Below are positions 10,991-21,958 of a stretch of 64,000 nt of DNA, in pieces. Made by a program: the position numbers and the translations under genes. The DNA is from Ceratothoa steindachneri (Eukaryota > Arthropoda > Malacostraca > Isopoda > Cymothoidae): the NCBI GenBank assembly GCA_963969495.1, contig OZ018318.1, positions 97,493,413-97,557,412 of the forward strand. Reading direction: 5' to 3'. Below the pieces are notes generated by a model. It ran no database searches. It saw only the letters and a list, made by a program, of their open reading frames with translations, and had not been told where the DNA came from. Position 1 is the first letter of the stretch, and each line of letters starts with the position of its first letter.

Positions 10991-12210
10991 GACGACCTCC
11001 AAGAAGGTCGTTTCAGGAGTGCACGGGCATGCTGGCGCACGTCCGCTTTCGCGCTGTTTCGAACGCTCCTTTGAGGGCGTCGTACGACAACTTGAATTAG
11101 GTTGGCGAGAAAGGCCTTTCCTTTAACGGAGAGATGTACCCCGTCCCTTTGGTAGAGGTCGTCTCTACTGATAAAGGTACGATAGGGGTCCACGAAGAAG
11201 ACTCCTTTTGCCCTGCAGAGATCCGCCAACCTTTTGTTCACTGCGACGTTTCTTTTGTGAGTGGTTCGGGATGGACCTCTTCTCGTAAGCATCCCAACCA
11301 CCACACGTTTGAGGGTTTTAAGCCCTATGTCGTCCACGGCTTTCATCACCGTTTGGATGGTCTTAACACTGAGGCCAACCTTACCCCCTCTGAGGTAGAG
11401 GTCGTTGCCGCTCACCATCAGTGCAACAACTGAATTCTCAGAAATCTGAGCTTTCTCTGCCTCTACTCTGATGTTGTGGTTACCCCGTCCTGACAGGCAG
11501 CTTACCTTCACGCTAGTGCGAAGGCGGGCCGCTAGCAGTGGCTGCAGATCCCGTGTTTGCGAGTCACCAATAAAGGTTAACTTTGGACACTTGGTCTCTG
11601 AAGACGGGGTCTTCCCTTGTAGAAGAGGCCTCCCCTTTTCCTCTTTACTCTTCACATTCTTATCTTTCTTTTTCTTCTTCTTTATCTGTTTTTCTTCTAT
11701 TTTTGGTTCTACTTTTGTTTCAAATTTATTCTTTTTCTTTTTTTTCTTCGTTTCTCCTTTCTTATTTTTCTCCTTTACTCTCGCCTCAGCTAGCTTAGCC
11801 TCAGATGATGCCGGAATGTCCGCTTGGTTACCAGGGGATTCCGACACGTCAGTGGGCGGTGCCTCTTCTAGGCATCGAACCTGAGCTACGTTGAGGGATT
11901 CGAGCTTCTCCAACTTTCCCTCAAGGACCTTAGCTCTCTCCTCTGAGGCTCTATAGAGGTCTTCTAATTTCTCCACCTCTCTTGTCAATATGCAAGTAGT
12001 GCAGATACTTTCAGGGCTGCATTTTGAGTAGCAGCCCTCCGGAAAGTCAACGCACCACTTTTCTCACAGGCATATTGCACAGTTAGGTTTAAGACGAACG
12101 GGTCCTTTTTTGCCTGTCCTTTTGAGCGCTTTCTCTCTCTCTGAAAACTCATCACCAATCAATGATAAAAAAGGGGGTTGGTGAGTTCTATCCGCATGAG
12201 TTGCTCCCGC
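10978..12210 (-). pseudogene. CR1 ORF1: Cys-rich, Lys-rich and SGNH-hydrolase-like domains
   Basis: From the N-terminus: a Cys-rich segment read at 12085-11990 (PNCAICL, stop, EKWCVDFPEGCYSKC, ICTTC), a likely zinc-binding region. A coiled-coil-like stretch follows (EVEKLEDLYRASEERAKVLE, about 11985-11925). Then comes a very Lys/Glu-rich linker (about 11790-11620) and an SGNH/GDSL-esterase-like domain (about 11590-11080) with LTFIGDSQTRDLQPL (Ser of block I), VSGNDLYLRG and DGVHLSVKG (Asp and His of block V). This layout is characteristic of CR1/L2-type ORF1 proteins, which bind RNA. An in-frame TGA at 12064-12066 separates the first Cys residues from the rest, and no in-frame ATG is seen upstream, so the original start is lost or lies farther 5'. 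Confidence 0.85.
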
Positions 12211-13075
12211 CTATCGATCGGAGAGGTTTCGGATGTTTCAGAAGGCACGCTCCATGTGCTTCTGTTTGTCCGACCGAGTCGTCAAACCTCGGCGTGCCGT
12301 GGCTCCCAACCAAGCAGCACTGACGGTCCCCGAAGAGGCCCTTGATTTGTCGCCAGGTGAACAACAACGAAGCACGCGCCTTACTAAACTCCTTCTAGTT
12401 CCCTTCACAATGGCCAGGATTTCAGGAGTAGCGCTTAATGGATATCCCGCCACACCAAGGAACTCGACCCAAGGCTTTTTATTGGCCTGGCAACCAACAT
12501 GGAAACAAAGGGCCGTCACCTCGGACCAATGCTACCATAAGCACTGGTCAACGGGCACTGGGAACGGTCAATAATTACGCGCCAGGAAAGGGGTTAACGG
12601 GGCACTACCCTCATCCCATTCATCGTGCCCCAACGCCTAGGACACCTCTAGTCCTAGTCTCTCGCAACCAGTTAGCGTCGATTGGCGTTGTTTATAGAGG
12701 TTCCAAAGCCTCTCTTCTGACGCATGAGGTAGCTGCAAGGTCCTTATAGGTAGATAGAGGAAGAAAGGGAAAGAGTGACACGATGGGAGTAGGCTTTGAT
12801 TTTAATTTTTTTTTTCTTTTTGTATGAGTGGGAGATAGGATAAAAGTAAAAAAGGAGAGGGATAGAGTAGAAAAAGGAAGGAATGACGCACTTAGTCTGG
12901 AACCTCGTTTCCGACCAAATCGACAAGGGAAGCCCTACCAGGGGTACCCAGAAGAGGTACCCCCGCCGACATAGCTCGAAAAGTCCAAGGTCCATACAAG
13001 CTCTCTTGCCGCGAAAAGGGGGCGTCACCTCTCCCTCTCCCTCGCACTTGCCGATGACTTTCTTAGTTTGAATGT
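12211..13075 (-). other. probable 5' leader of the CR1 element
   Basis: Clearly more GC-rich than the AT-rich DNA beyond 13080. It contains only short open frames with no family match. Its position directly upstream of ORF1 on the minus strand suggests the CR1 5' UTR with its internal promoter; an unrelated insertion is possible. Confidence 0.5.
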
Positions 13076-13142
13076 AAGGGCCTCAATTAATTGGTATATA
13101 CTCGTATATAAACCAATGTTATAGCCTATCTTTAGTTTCTCT

Positions 13143-13169
13143 CTGAGGATGATACAAGTGTATCGAAAC
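13143..13169 (+). ncRNA. hammerhead-like ribozyme motif 1
   Basis: CTGAGGA (13143-13149) fits the conserved CUGANGA box. One extra T follows, then a perfect helix II GATAC/GTATC around the loop AAGT (13151-13164), then GAAAC (13165-13169). Hammerhead motifs are known from Penelope-like elements. Helices I and III could not be firmly assigned. The extra T is not canonical but recurs at two other places in this window. Confidence 0.5.
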
Positions 13170-13377
13170 GCGTTAGTTAAATAAAGTATTTTGTCAATGG
13201 GGCTCTCGATTGTTCCCCTTTAACGCTAAAATCTGAATTTTTAATAAATTTTGGAGAACGGCTTGAATCCAAACGTAAAATCAAATATACGGCAAATTGA
13301 GAGATGTGAAAAAAATCACAAATAAGTAAATAACCTTCACCTTTAACAAAACTTGCTACGATAAATATACATTGCCC

Positions 13378-13380
<3 letters not shown>

Positions 13381-13462
<82 letters not shown>
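13381..13462. repeat. (TC)n(TA)n compound microsatellite
   Basis: About 33 bp of TC followed by about 50 bp of TA. The same TC-then-TA arrangement occurs at 39894-39962. Confidence 0.97.
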
Positions 13463-13465
<3 letters not shown>

Positions 13466-14280
13466 CAGTGTAGAACTGATTAGATTACTGATTTTGAGGA
13501 GTAAGCTGAATTCATGTGGCTCTAGTGACAGTAATTTCCTTTCCACTTTCTCTCCTCTTTTGCCCCAACTGATATATTATCTGCTATAAAAATCATTTGA
13601 GCTTATCCATTTTCCACATGAGCTGGGAGAAATTAAATATTATAAAGAAATCTCTAATAAGTATAATAAATATGAAAACTTTAAAACTAATTTAACACCA
13701 CACTCTAAATACCTTGACCGTATCTAGCTGACTACTACACCTGTTATGAATCTTCAATTTCAATCAAGGAACGATAAGGATGAGAGTGTGTTCGAAGCTT
13801 GAATTGAAAATCTATTAGAAATCAGTCGATACCTTAATGATTCTTCGCGAGTATAATCAGACTTGTAGTGAGAAAGATGTATTAATGAATAACTATGAAG
13901 AAGTATTTCTAAAAAGATATGTTCTGATTCTTACATGTAAAATTCAAGAGGATGAATTATAACCTTTCAATCAATTTATGGGCTGGGCTTAGTAACGTCA
14001 AAATCTAAGAAAACATCTGTATGTGTGAACATCAGACAAATGTATATTTCTGTTTGTGGATCAAGATCTTTCTCTTGTTGTGCATTTTCTTTGTATCTCA
14101 AATGAAATAAATATAAAATTCAATTAGGCATGCTTTAGGGGAGAAATCTGTCCTAGATGTTTTCTCAGAAAGCGAGAATTCCGCTGATTGCATAAGCAAG
14201 GCTGTCTCGGAAAGTTGAATATGAGTTGCAGTCAGAGAGTGTCAGTCGTCCTATTAGGCGAAGGGCACGCAAGCTATAAA
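13463..14280. other. AT-rich stretch without recognised gene
   Basis: Stop codons in all frames and no motif or repeat that I recognise. Confidence 0.5.
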
Positions 14281-14287
14281 TATATAA

Positions 14288-14290
<3 letters not shown>

Positions 14291-14347
<57 letters not shown>
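14291..14347. repeat. (TA)n microsatellite
   Basis: About 57 bp of pure TA preceded by interrupted TATAAATA. Confidence 0.97.
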
Positions 14348-14349
<2 letters not shown>

Positions 14350-14754
14350 CATGTGTTTTGTTAAACACCCAGGTTCTATTTTAATATAACTAATTTTATA
14401 TTTGAAGGGTCTAACTGCCGAATGCATTTTTAGCACCTGGCTGGATTTAAAAATCAGATAAAGGAGATCGATTTCATGGTTTTGAATTTAAAAACTAATT
14501 CAAATTTTGGTCTTGGACCTTTACGTCTCTTCAGTTATTTTCAGACAGAAGACTTTGTTGTTATTGAGGCGGTATTGATGTTAGGTTTTCCATTCATATT
14601 GTCTCCACTAGAAGCTAAGTAGTTTGTTGCTGTTCGTGAGCAGTAAAGAATGTAGTTCGTTTACGTTCTTCAATGAATTTATAGGTCGAAGTCAGAGTAT
14701 GGTTCACTTTTACTTTAAGCAAAAAAGGTGCTTTACTCGCTTTGAGGTGGTGTA

Positions 14755-15330
14755 CTATGCATTAAGTTTTGTGCCCATCTCTTTGATGAAAAGAGCCTCT
14801 AGAAACTTCAGGCGGCATAGATCCGAGTGTCTCCTAGGGATGGTAGCGTTTTCAACCGGAATGGTTCCTATAATTTTTTCGTTGGAGTATGATTTGATTC
14901 CTCCCTCTCGTAGGTGCATCACTAGACATCGGCTGAGAGTAATAACGTTCATACCAATATATTTATTGTTTAAGTGAAGCTTGCAGGGCTCATAGGGGTA
15001 TTCAAATTTTTCCACCACATTTGTAGCCTTTAGGATGGCTTGTTCTTCTCAGAGGTTGTTCTTCATTAATAGATTGCTGAGGTTTTGCTTTTATAGTATA
15101 TTCCTAGAGCTTACTTATTGTTCTTTTCTTGGATAGTGTTGCTTTTTATGATATACTGTAGTATTCTTTCGTCTATTTTGTAGGCTTCCTCATTTGGTTC
15201 GTGTAGTAGAGTGGTTTTATTTTTATTTTATTTTTCATCCCTTAGTTCAAACTATTTGAGTTGATAATTTTCATGTGTAGTTTGTCAAATTCTCTGTTGG
15301 AGTAGCTATTGTTGATTATCGAAATATTTC
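14755..15330 (-). pseudogene. Penelope-like element 3' part with GIY-YIG endonuclease
   Basis: Minus-strand reading: NSYSNREFDKLHMK (about 15315), then degenerate sequence, then an open block 15018-14755 with PYEPCKLHLNNKYIGM, TLSRCLVMHLREGGIKS, NATIPRRHSDLCRL and KFLEALFIKEM. The spacing C...C...NxYIGM...LSRRL.MHL and the LEALLI tail are what I remember for the GIY-YIG endonuclease of one large PLE group, which nicks the target for reverse transcription. The GIY half is unclear. The RT of this copy is missing: DNA to the right belongs to a different PLE type. Confidence 0.65.
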
Positions 15331-15369
15331 GTCAAGTGTGGTCAACGTTGAGCAGCTATCAAGAAGTAC

Positions 15370-15860
15370 TCAACGTGAAACATACTTAACGAAAAATTCA
15401 AACATGTGTATCATATTACGGGGAAGAATAGAAACAGCATAATAGAAATTCAAAACCAGAGATTTCTTTAAATTAAACGTAGGTTTTGTTTCAGTTATAT
15501 AGAACTTTTTGGCACAATTTAAGCGTGTAGCAAATAATTTGAGTAGTAACAGAGTTTGTGACCTCTTACAAAGACCTTGCAAAATTCAACATCTAAGAAT
15601 TCCGGCCTGGCGAGCTGCATGCCACAAGGAAACATTATAGTAAATACAGAACATTTGACTATTACCAGAATAAAAGTAAATATCAGAACCAATGTTGGTA
15701 GGCATGCGGTAGACCAAAAATTTAATTCTGGACGGAGTTCTGTGAATTTGAAGATTAAGAATCGAGAGGATCTTATTATTCTCAAGTATGAGAGTGAATT
15801 TTATTGAAAGAACCCACGCCCGCAATAATGGAGGTAGGTGCACAGAAATCTAATAGCACA
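15370..15860 (-). pseudogene. Penelope-like RT, 3' half (left of the piggyBac insertion)
   Basis: Minus-strand segments give PSIKFTLILENNKILSI, then IHRTPSRIKFLVYRMPTN, then NIGSDIYFYSG. In another frame it gives PEFLDVEFCKVFVRGHKLCY, and further on TKPTFNLKKSLVLNFYY. This order follows the YVDD palm motif in PLE reverse transcriptases of the SLPYLYGLIKTHK type. The matching 5' half lies at 18700-19530 on the same strand with a piggyBac element between them. Frames shift twice. The downstream endonuclease of this copy is not visible. Confidence 0.65.
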
Positions 15861-15944
15861 TAGCCAGATAAATGTGTTTCAATGTGATATGGGTGTGAAG
15901 TGTAAAATGTGAAAAGAAATTGGTGAAAAATTATGGTGAACTAA

Positions 15945-18696
15945 GAGGGTGTCCCGCGCGGCACTTTTGCCCGGCGACGGGAAACCATATCAGGCCCGTA
16001 CGGGATACTGTGCATGGTCTACAGGGAACCATATTATTTCTGCACGCTATAGGCATCTTATTTAACGAAATGTATGGTGATTTTTTTGTGGGGAAACGAA
16101 CATATTGTAATGTGGAACATTTATCTGGTTGCTGTGTGAGACCCATGTGGGATATGGCCTGAAAATACTGGTTTTTTTGTGATAACCTGCATTGTATTTA
16201 CTTTTAATGAAGGTTATTGTGCATTATTATTGTGTTTTAGATAAATATGGCCCTAACTAATGCCATGCTTCCTCATTTTAGCCATCGGCATTCTACTCTG
16301 GGGCCAGGTGGAGTGGGCAGCAGGCTTAGAGGGAAGAGGACACCCAAACCCACTTTCGAATTTCCTCTACCTGTTCTGACAGCGAGATGGAGGTACAGGA
16401 TGACGCCCTGGATGAAGTCTTTGATTACGACACCCTGGACCCTGACTTCCTCCTCAACCTTCCCGATGATCTCACACCCACAATCTCAGGTAAGGAATGA
16501 AACTTATGTTTTAAAGAGCAGAAATGTTTGTTTTGGTGCCATGTTTAGAAAGCCAAGTGCTGTGATGTCATTGGCATTTAATTGGTGAGCCACAGACTTG
16601 AAGAGAAACCTCAAACAGGCTCATGTTTTGCTGTGATATGTAATATGTAAAGGGCCATATATTTGGTGTCCACAGGAGCTTTTACCAGGGCCAGGCCAAA
16701 GCCAATGCCAGAAGAGGACATCATTAACAGTAAGGATGAAGATGAAGCAACTGGACCCGCTCCCAAGAAGGCTAAGAGAGCCCAGAAAGATGTGCCACAA
16801 AGGACATGGAAGAAAAAGGACATCAGTTACCCTCCACTGCCTGACTTTACTTACCCCGCCCCTCATGCTCTTAGGTCCCCCTTCGAGTACTTCCAGGATA
16901 TGTTCCCTACGGCCCTCCTGGAGGGTATCGTATACCAAACAAACCTCTATGCCCGGCAGAAAAACGTCAACACCACCTTCCATGGTGTTCATCGGCATCG
17001 TGCTGTACATGGGGTTCTCCATCTTGCCTTCAGTTGAGGACTACTGGTGAACATACACAAGGGTTCTGCAGGTGGCTGAAGTAATGCCCTCTTAGCGGTT
17101 CTGGCTGATCAGATCCCTTCTACACTTTAACAACAATGAGAACCTCCCTGGCACCACTGACCGCTTCTTCAAAATTCGTCTCATGTTTTCTTTCCTGACC
17201 AGGCAGTTCCTGCAGGTGAAAGCAACCCCTACGCAGTCAATCGATGAAGTCATGGTATCTTACAAGGCTACCAGAGCGGAGCCCCTGAGACAGTACATCC
17301 AGAGAAACCCGGATAAGTGGGGGTATAAGCTGTTCTGCCAGACAAGCATTGATGGCTTTATCCATGTTATCCTCCTGTACCAGAGAGAGACTATCTTCAC
17401 CAGCCACCACACCAAGCACTCCCAGGAGGAGTCACAACAGCTTGTGTCTCCACCAAGACCGTCCTTGTGTTGGCCAAGATCCTAAAAAGACTTTCTCAGT
17501 CAGCTATATATGACGACAACTACTTCACCAGCATCGAGGTCGTGGAATATCTGAAGAACAAGGTGGGCTCCTGGTACGTGGGGAGGGCGAGGGTCAACCG
17601 TGTTGGGCGTGCTTCTCTGATCTCTTCTAAGGAGCTAGACAAGAAGACGACTCCTCGAGGACAAGACGACTATTGCTCCGGCGGAGGGATCCTTGCCCTG
17701 CGCTGGAAGGACAACAAGAACGTCACGGTCCTGTCTTCTGACGTCGGTGTCGAGCCCGTTGGCAATGTGAATAGATACGACCGCAACAGCAAGAATAAAG
17801 TGGGGGTGCCATGCCTTAACGTCATCAAGCAGTACAACGGGAAGATGGGGGGCATTGACAAGTGCGAAATGCCAACTCACCTCTACAAGACCCCAATGCG
17901 AGCCAAGAGGGGGTACATGAGGCTCTTTGTGTATGCCCTAGACCTCTGTGTCTGAAAGGCCTGGATCCTCTACATCGAGACTGCCAGGCCATGGGAGAGA
18001 ATCCAATGCCTATAAAGCTCTTCCGGCTTGATATGAGCCGCTTCGCCAGCTGCCAGAAGACCATGGGGTCCAGAATCACGAGGGAATCACCTGACCAGCC
18101 AATGTCCATTCCACGTCGGGGGTATAGGGCTCAACTTCCCAGTGTCCAGCAGCGCTATGACAACTCAAAGCCACACCTGCCAATCTTCGTCAATAACCGG
18201 CAGACTTGCAAGCACTGCTCCACCAATACCACAATCCACCGCTCAAGGTGGATGTGCGATGTCTGCCAGATCACACTCTGCCGCTCGGACACCCGCAACT
18301 GCTTCAGGCCGTTCCACAACCCTCCCACCGAAGCTGAGCAGCAGCCCTCGATCTCCGCCGCCTCTTCCTGGCCCGTCTCCCATCCACTGATGTCCTCTGG
18401 TTGGTTTTCCATGTGTTGGTATGTAAAATCATGTATTTTTTTTTCTTTTTATAAGTAAATCATTGAATTTTTCCTTGCGTTTTATTTCAAACAAGTATTA
18501 TTTTTTAAGAAATATTCATGAAATTTATTGATGGTAACTAACATATAATATTAACATAATTGAAGCCAGTTATAACATAATACAAAAAGAGTTATATGGT
18601 AAATTATTTCTACCCCATACCGAGCGAATTAGCCCGGACGGGACTAACATGGTTCCTTGTCAACCGGGCGGGTAGCCCGCACAGGATACTTCATTG
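15945..18696 (+). mobile_element. piggyBac-like element with about 60-bp TIRs
   Basis: The left end (about 15945-16010) and right end (about 18631-18696) are imperfect inverted repeats: GTGTCCCGCGCGG opposite GTATCCTGTGCGG, then AAACCATATCAGGCCCGTACGGG (split here: AAACCATATCAGG, CCCGTACGGG) opposite GGAACCATGTTAGTCCCGTCCGGG (GGAACCATGTTAG, TCCCGTCCGGG). I see no clean TTAA on either side, so the target duplication has decayed. The element appears to have inserted in a minus-strand PLE whose parts lie on both sides. Confidence 0.75.
16387..18400 (+). pseudogene. piggyBac (PGBD-like) transposase with one recognisable intron
   Basis: Exon 1 (16387-16489) starts ATG with an acidic N-terminus, MEVQDDALDEVFDYDTLDPD, and ends at a consensus donor CAG/GTAAGG. 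The acceptor CCACAG lies at 16670-16675 and exon 2 begins at 16676. The phase-1 join keeps the frame into GAFTRARPKP and SKDEDEATGP. The DDD core is visible: SIDEVMVSYK (first Asp), IYDDNYFTS (second) and GGIDKCE (third). A C-terminal Cys-rich domain, C-x2-C...CDVCQ...C, lies at about 18205-18320. Frameshifts occur near 16985, 17450 and 17975, and stops at 17048-17050 and about 17093. The protein would have excised and inserted DNA at TTAA sites; this copy cannot. Confidence 0.87.
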
Positions 18697-18699
18697 ACA

Positions 18700-19530
18700 G
18701 AACATTGCAGGCAATCAATGCCTCAAATAAAAGAATTTTCAAGAGTAAAAGTGTCTTAGAAATACATCTTGTTTATGACCCTAAGAGGAATTTTTAATAT
18801 CTCAAGTATATCTAGGTGTGCCCTTTAAAGGGTTTATATGAGTATAAATAAGATCAAAGAAAGATAAATAGATCCTCAACCAGCACTTTAGTAAACCAAA
18901 AAAAAGAACAAATCAAACAACAGGGAAACTACTGGAGTAAGGAATGGAGTTGAGTTTATCTATATGGTCGTGACTATTTCTTATATAAGATTGAGAAATG
19001 GTATCAATGAGGTAAGCCATTTCGACTATGAATAAGAGACTGAACCTACAGAATTATAAGAGGACACATAGGACTCTCAGGCTAATGAGTTTTAACATGA
19101 CCATATAAGTACGGTAGAGAGGAGTTGCTCGATTTTAATTTGGCGTTGAACTCAGCAGAATGATTAAAGTGAAAACGCAGTTTATTATGAAAATCATTGT
19201 TGACTTGGATTCTGTGGTATTTTACTACGAGTAAACAAGTGCACTGGTAATTTACTAATACATTCAATTGAGCAATATAAGACTTTCTCCATTTTAACAA
19301 CCGTATCAGATTTATCTGCCTTTTTAGTGTTGTGAATGTAAGGAATTTTTTAAATGAGTAAGCATAGGTAAAAATTGATAAAAGCAACCTTTTGTAATTG
19401 GTAAAACATTTATCAATAAAGAGAGTATATGGCTTGAAGGAAATGGAAAGTTCAATCCGAAGCCAAGGGCAATCTTGATGGAAGCACAGGCTATTGATGC
19501 CTGTTGACATCAATACAAGCGACAATACTC
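18700..19530 (-). pseudogene. Penelope-like RT, 5' half (right of the piggyBac insertion)
   Basis: The minus-strand block 19525-19082 ends SSNSSLPYLYGHVKTH, a hallmark of PLE reverse transcriptases. It continues in broken frames with GSVSYS, SKWLTSL, NSHDHIDKLNSIPYSS and FTKVLVEDLFIF (about 18885-18850). These are successive RT blocks up to the first catalytic region. The sequence then meets the right TIR of the piggyBac element; the later RT blocks are at 15370-15860. About 300-400 bp of RT seem to be missing between the halves. Confidence 0.68.
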
Positions 19531-21958
19531 CATTTTCGCCATTGGATTCTGTAACCGACCTCCTGGCGGAGTCATAAATCTACCTCAGAAATTCGCTTTA
19601 TCACTCACCTGTAGGCATCGGGCTATACGCAGGGAAGGTGGACACCACCCCCTCGATAATTGGCCAAGCTTAGCATACGGTTAGCTCTTCATGGGAGTGA
19701 TCAGCTAAGGCTATTCCTCAATTGCTATCCATGTATATAATGAGACAAAACAAGGTAAAATGATAAACAACCAGCTACTCTTCAATCACTCGCTCGTGCC
19801 AGCACTTCGTCGCCAATTTCCAAACATGTACGCCGCCTCCCACAACTTTTTATTGACGATCTCCCTCAAAGGATCTCTAAGCTCTTGAAAATATGTCACA
19901 AACACTAAAGTAAGAGCAACCATCTACGCTAATTGAACAGGAAAATACCTGAATTTCCAAACTGTAATACGGGCCTAATTACGTTACAATAACACTAGTT
20001 TGAAAATAATATATGTGAGCTTATTATTTTTGTACAACTGCTTTTTAATTCTTATAGTTATATTTTTGTTGTAAAATTTTGACTAATTATTTGTACGGCC
20101 AAGGTTTCTTCTAAGTCTATTTTTTTGTTTACCAAATAAAATGTTATAACCTTTTTGTCCCTTGATTGTAATCTTTCTAAGATAGTATTGCTCCGACCAT
20201 GCCTGCCTAGAAACCTTGCATCCTAAGTCCGCCTGATTTCACTCAGCTTGCAGTCTAACATTCTCCTTCAAGAAAGTCTACCATATTATTCCACTATTTT
20301 GGGCTAATGTCAGATCCTGAACTCTAGACACATAACAAAGTCTGGGTTTTCCTTTACATGGAATGAGCAGTCCACTTATCTCCTACTTAAGTTGATGCGC
20401 GAGATCTAATAATGAATGCAGCACCCTGCTAAAAGAAATTATACTCCGCAGAAACACTATAAAGAAAGCCTGAAATCTTAAAGTTGCAACCATTTAAAAC
20501 CAAACCAATGACATCACTTTGAGAACCTGTTATCAAATTACTTGTTATATTCATTAGTAATTGGTTATGCTTAAATATTAAATAATTTCTGATTGTTCGA
20601 TGCTCCCGGTAGTATTTAACTTTATTATTTTAACTCTTTAGGAAGAGGGGCCAGCGCTCTAAGTCTCACTTCCTGGGCATATAAGTCCTCAGATAAGAGA
20701 CATTTTGCCCATTTGATTTTAAGGAAAATAGGAAGGAACGCTGGATCCAAGTAAAGTATAGTCTGTTGTGGAATTTATAAAACAATCATTTTTTGTAGGA
20801 AAAAATCAACTTAATGGTTCAAGCCAGTAAGCAGAATAAACAGTGGTATAAGTGATTAATCAGATTAAGTAAGAACGCCCCATTGATATTTTAGGAATTA
20901 CTGTGAAAGAGAACCCCCAATGGAAACTGGAGGTCGAAATATTCAAAGGAAGAGAAAAAAATGAGAAACAAATAGAACATTAATACTAAGAGTAGGAAGA
21001 ATAAGAATAGGAGTCTACTTCTGAGAGATGAGAAGTTAAAAGCAAATGGTGAGAGTAATGAAATAATCTGTACAATATGAGTACAAAAATTGAAATGAAT
21101 GCGAGGGTGTGACTTTGAGGATGCAAACTTAAATATAAGCCGTGTAAGCCTTGAGTAATCGCATTATTTTAAAATATCCGAGTTGGATCTTAAAAATATC
21201 AGTAACAATGGGAAATTTAAAAATAAAAATAAAATAACGTGAGGAATCAGAGAAAGTTATAAGAAATCATCCTGCTTCTAACCTTAGAACATTGGAATGA
21301 AACAAGCAAGTGAAATCAACTGAAATCTCAACAGTGAGAATCGTTTAAATTACAAATGTTAGAAAGTTGTTGGGTGTGAGGATTGATAAAATTAGGAATG
21401 AATTAATTAGCTCTAGATATGATGCTAACAAAGATTGGAATGTGTCTGTTGTTACATGGTATATCATAAAAGAAATCTATTCTCGAGTAGATTCGCAAAG
21501 TTACTATATGATACTGAATGTATTTGGAGGAAGACTTAAATTACGCACAACTGCTAGAGTTATTGAGAGAAGTGTTAATAGATAGATTCATTTTATAAGA
21601 CAATATTAACAAAATACTGACTGACAAGATCGTATAATGACAATAGATAATAAAAATTCATAGAAGAAGTTTTCGGTCTTCAACTCAGTGATGAACCGCG
21701 AATAAATCACATCACCCAATTACTGACTAGCAGCGAGCCAGGGATCCACTAGAATCAAGTCTAGATGGCAAGCAAGTTAGCGTTTTATCACCTGGAAAGT
21801 AATAACATGGAAAAACCTGGTCTCTTTCATAGTACAGTATAGGACAAAGAATCTTATGATTAAGATTATCCCCTTTGTATTATGGTTGTGCACCTACGGC
21901 TGACTCAGGAGTAGTTTTATTAGCGATTATTTCATTACCTTGGAATAAAAACCAACTC
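19531..21958. other. long AT-rich stretch without recognised gene
   Basis: A somewhat GC-richer patch at 19555-19720 contains AGCTCTTCATGGGAGTGATC and may be a PLE leader. The rest has only short open frames, the longest being 72 codons at 21367-21585 with no motif. Confidence 0.5.

Larger units (their letters stand above)
8054..13075 (-). mobile_element. CR1-clade non-LTR retrotransposon, nearly full length
   Basis: From right to left on the minus strand: a GC-rich leader (to about 12210), ORF1 with Cys-rich and SGNH-hydrolase-like domains, ORF2 with an AP endonuclease and reverse transcriptase, and a 3' end made of three copies of a 10-bp unit. No poly(A), as expected for CR1, which ends in short tandem repeats. 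The left boundary is firm; the right boundary is set by the drop in GC near 13075 and is uncertain. Both ORFs carry inactivating changes. Confidence 0.85.

Noticed and set aside
11471..11884. 137-codon plus-strand frame rich in Phe and Ser
   Set aside because: It is the antisense of the Lys-rich linker of CR1 ORF1.
12233..12749. Plus-strand frames of 113 and 103 codons
   Set aside because: They lie in the GC-rich CR1 leader, with no motif, and overlap each other in different frames.
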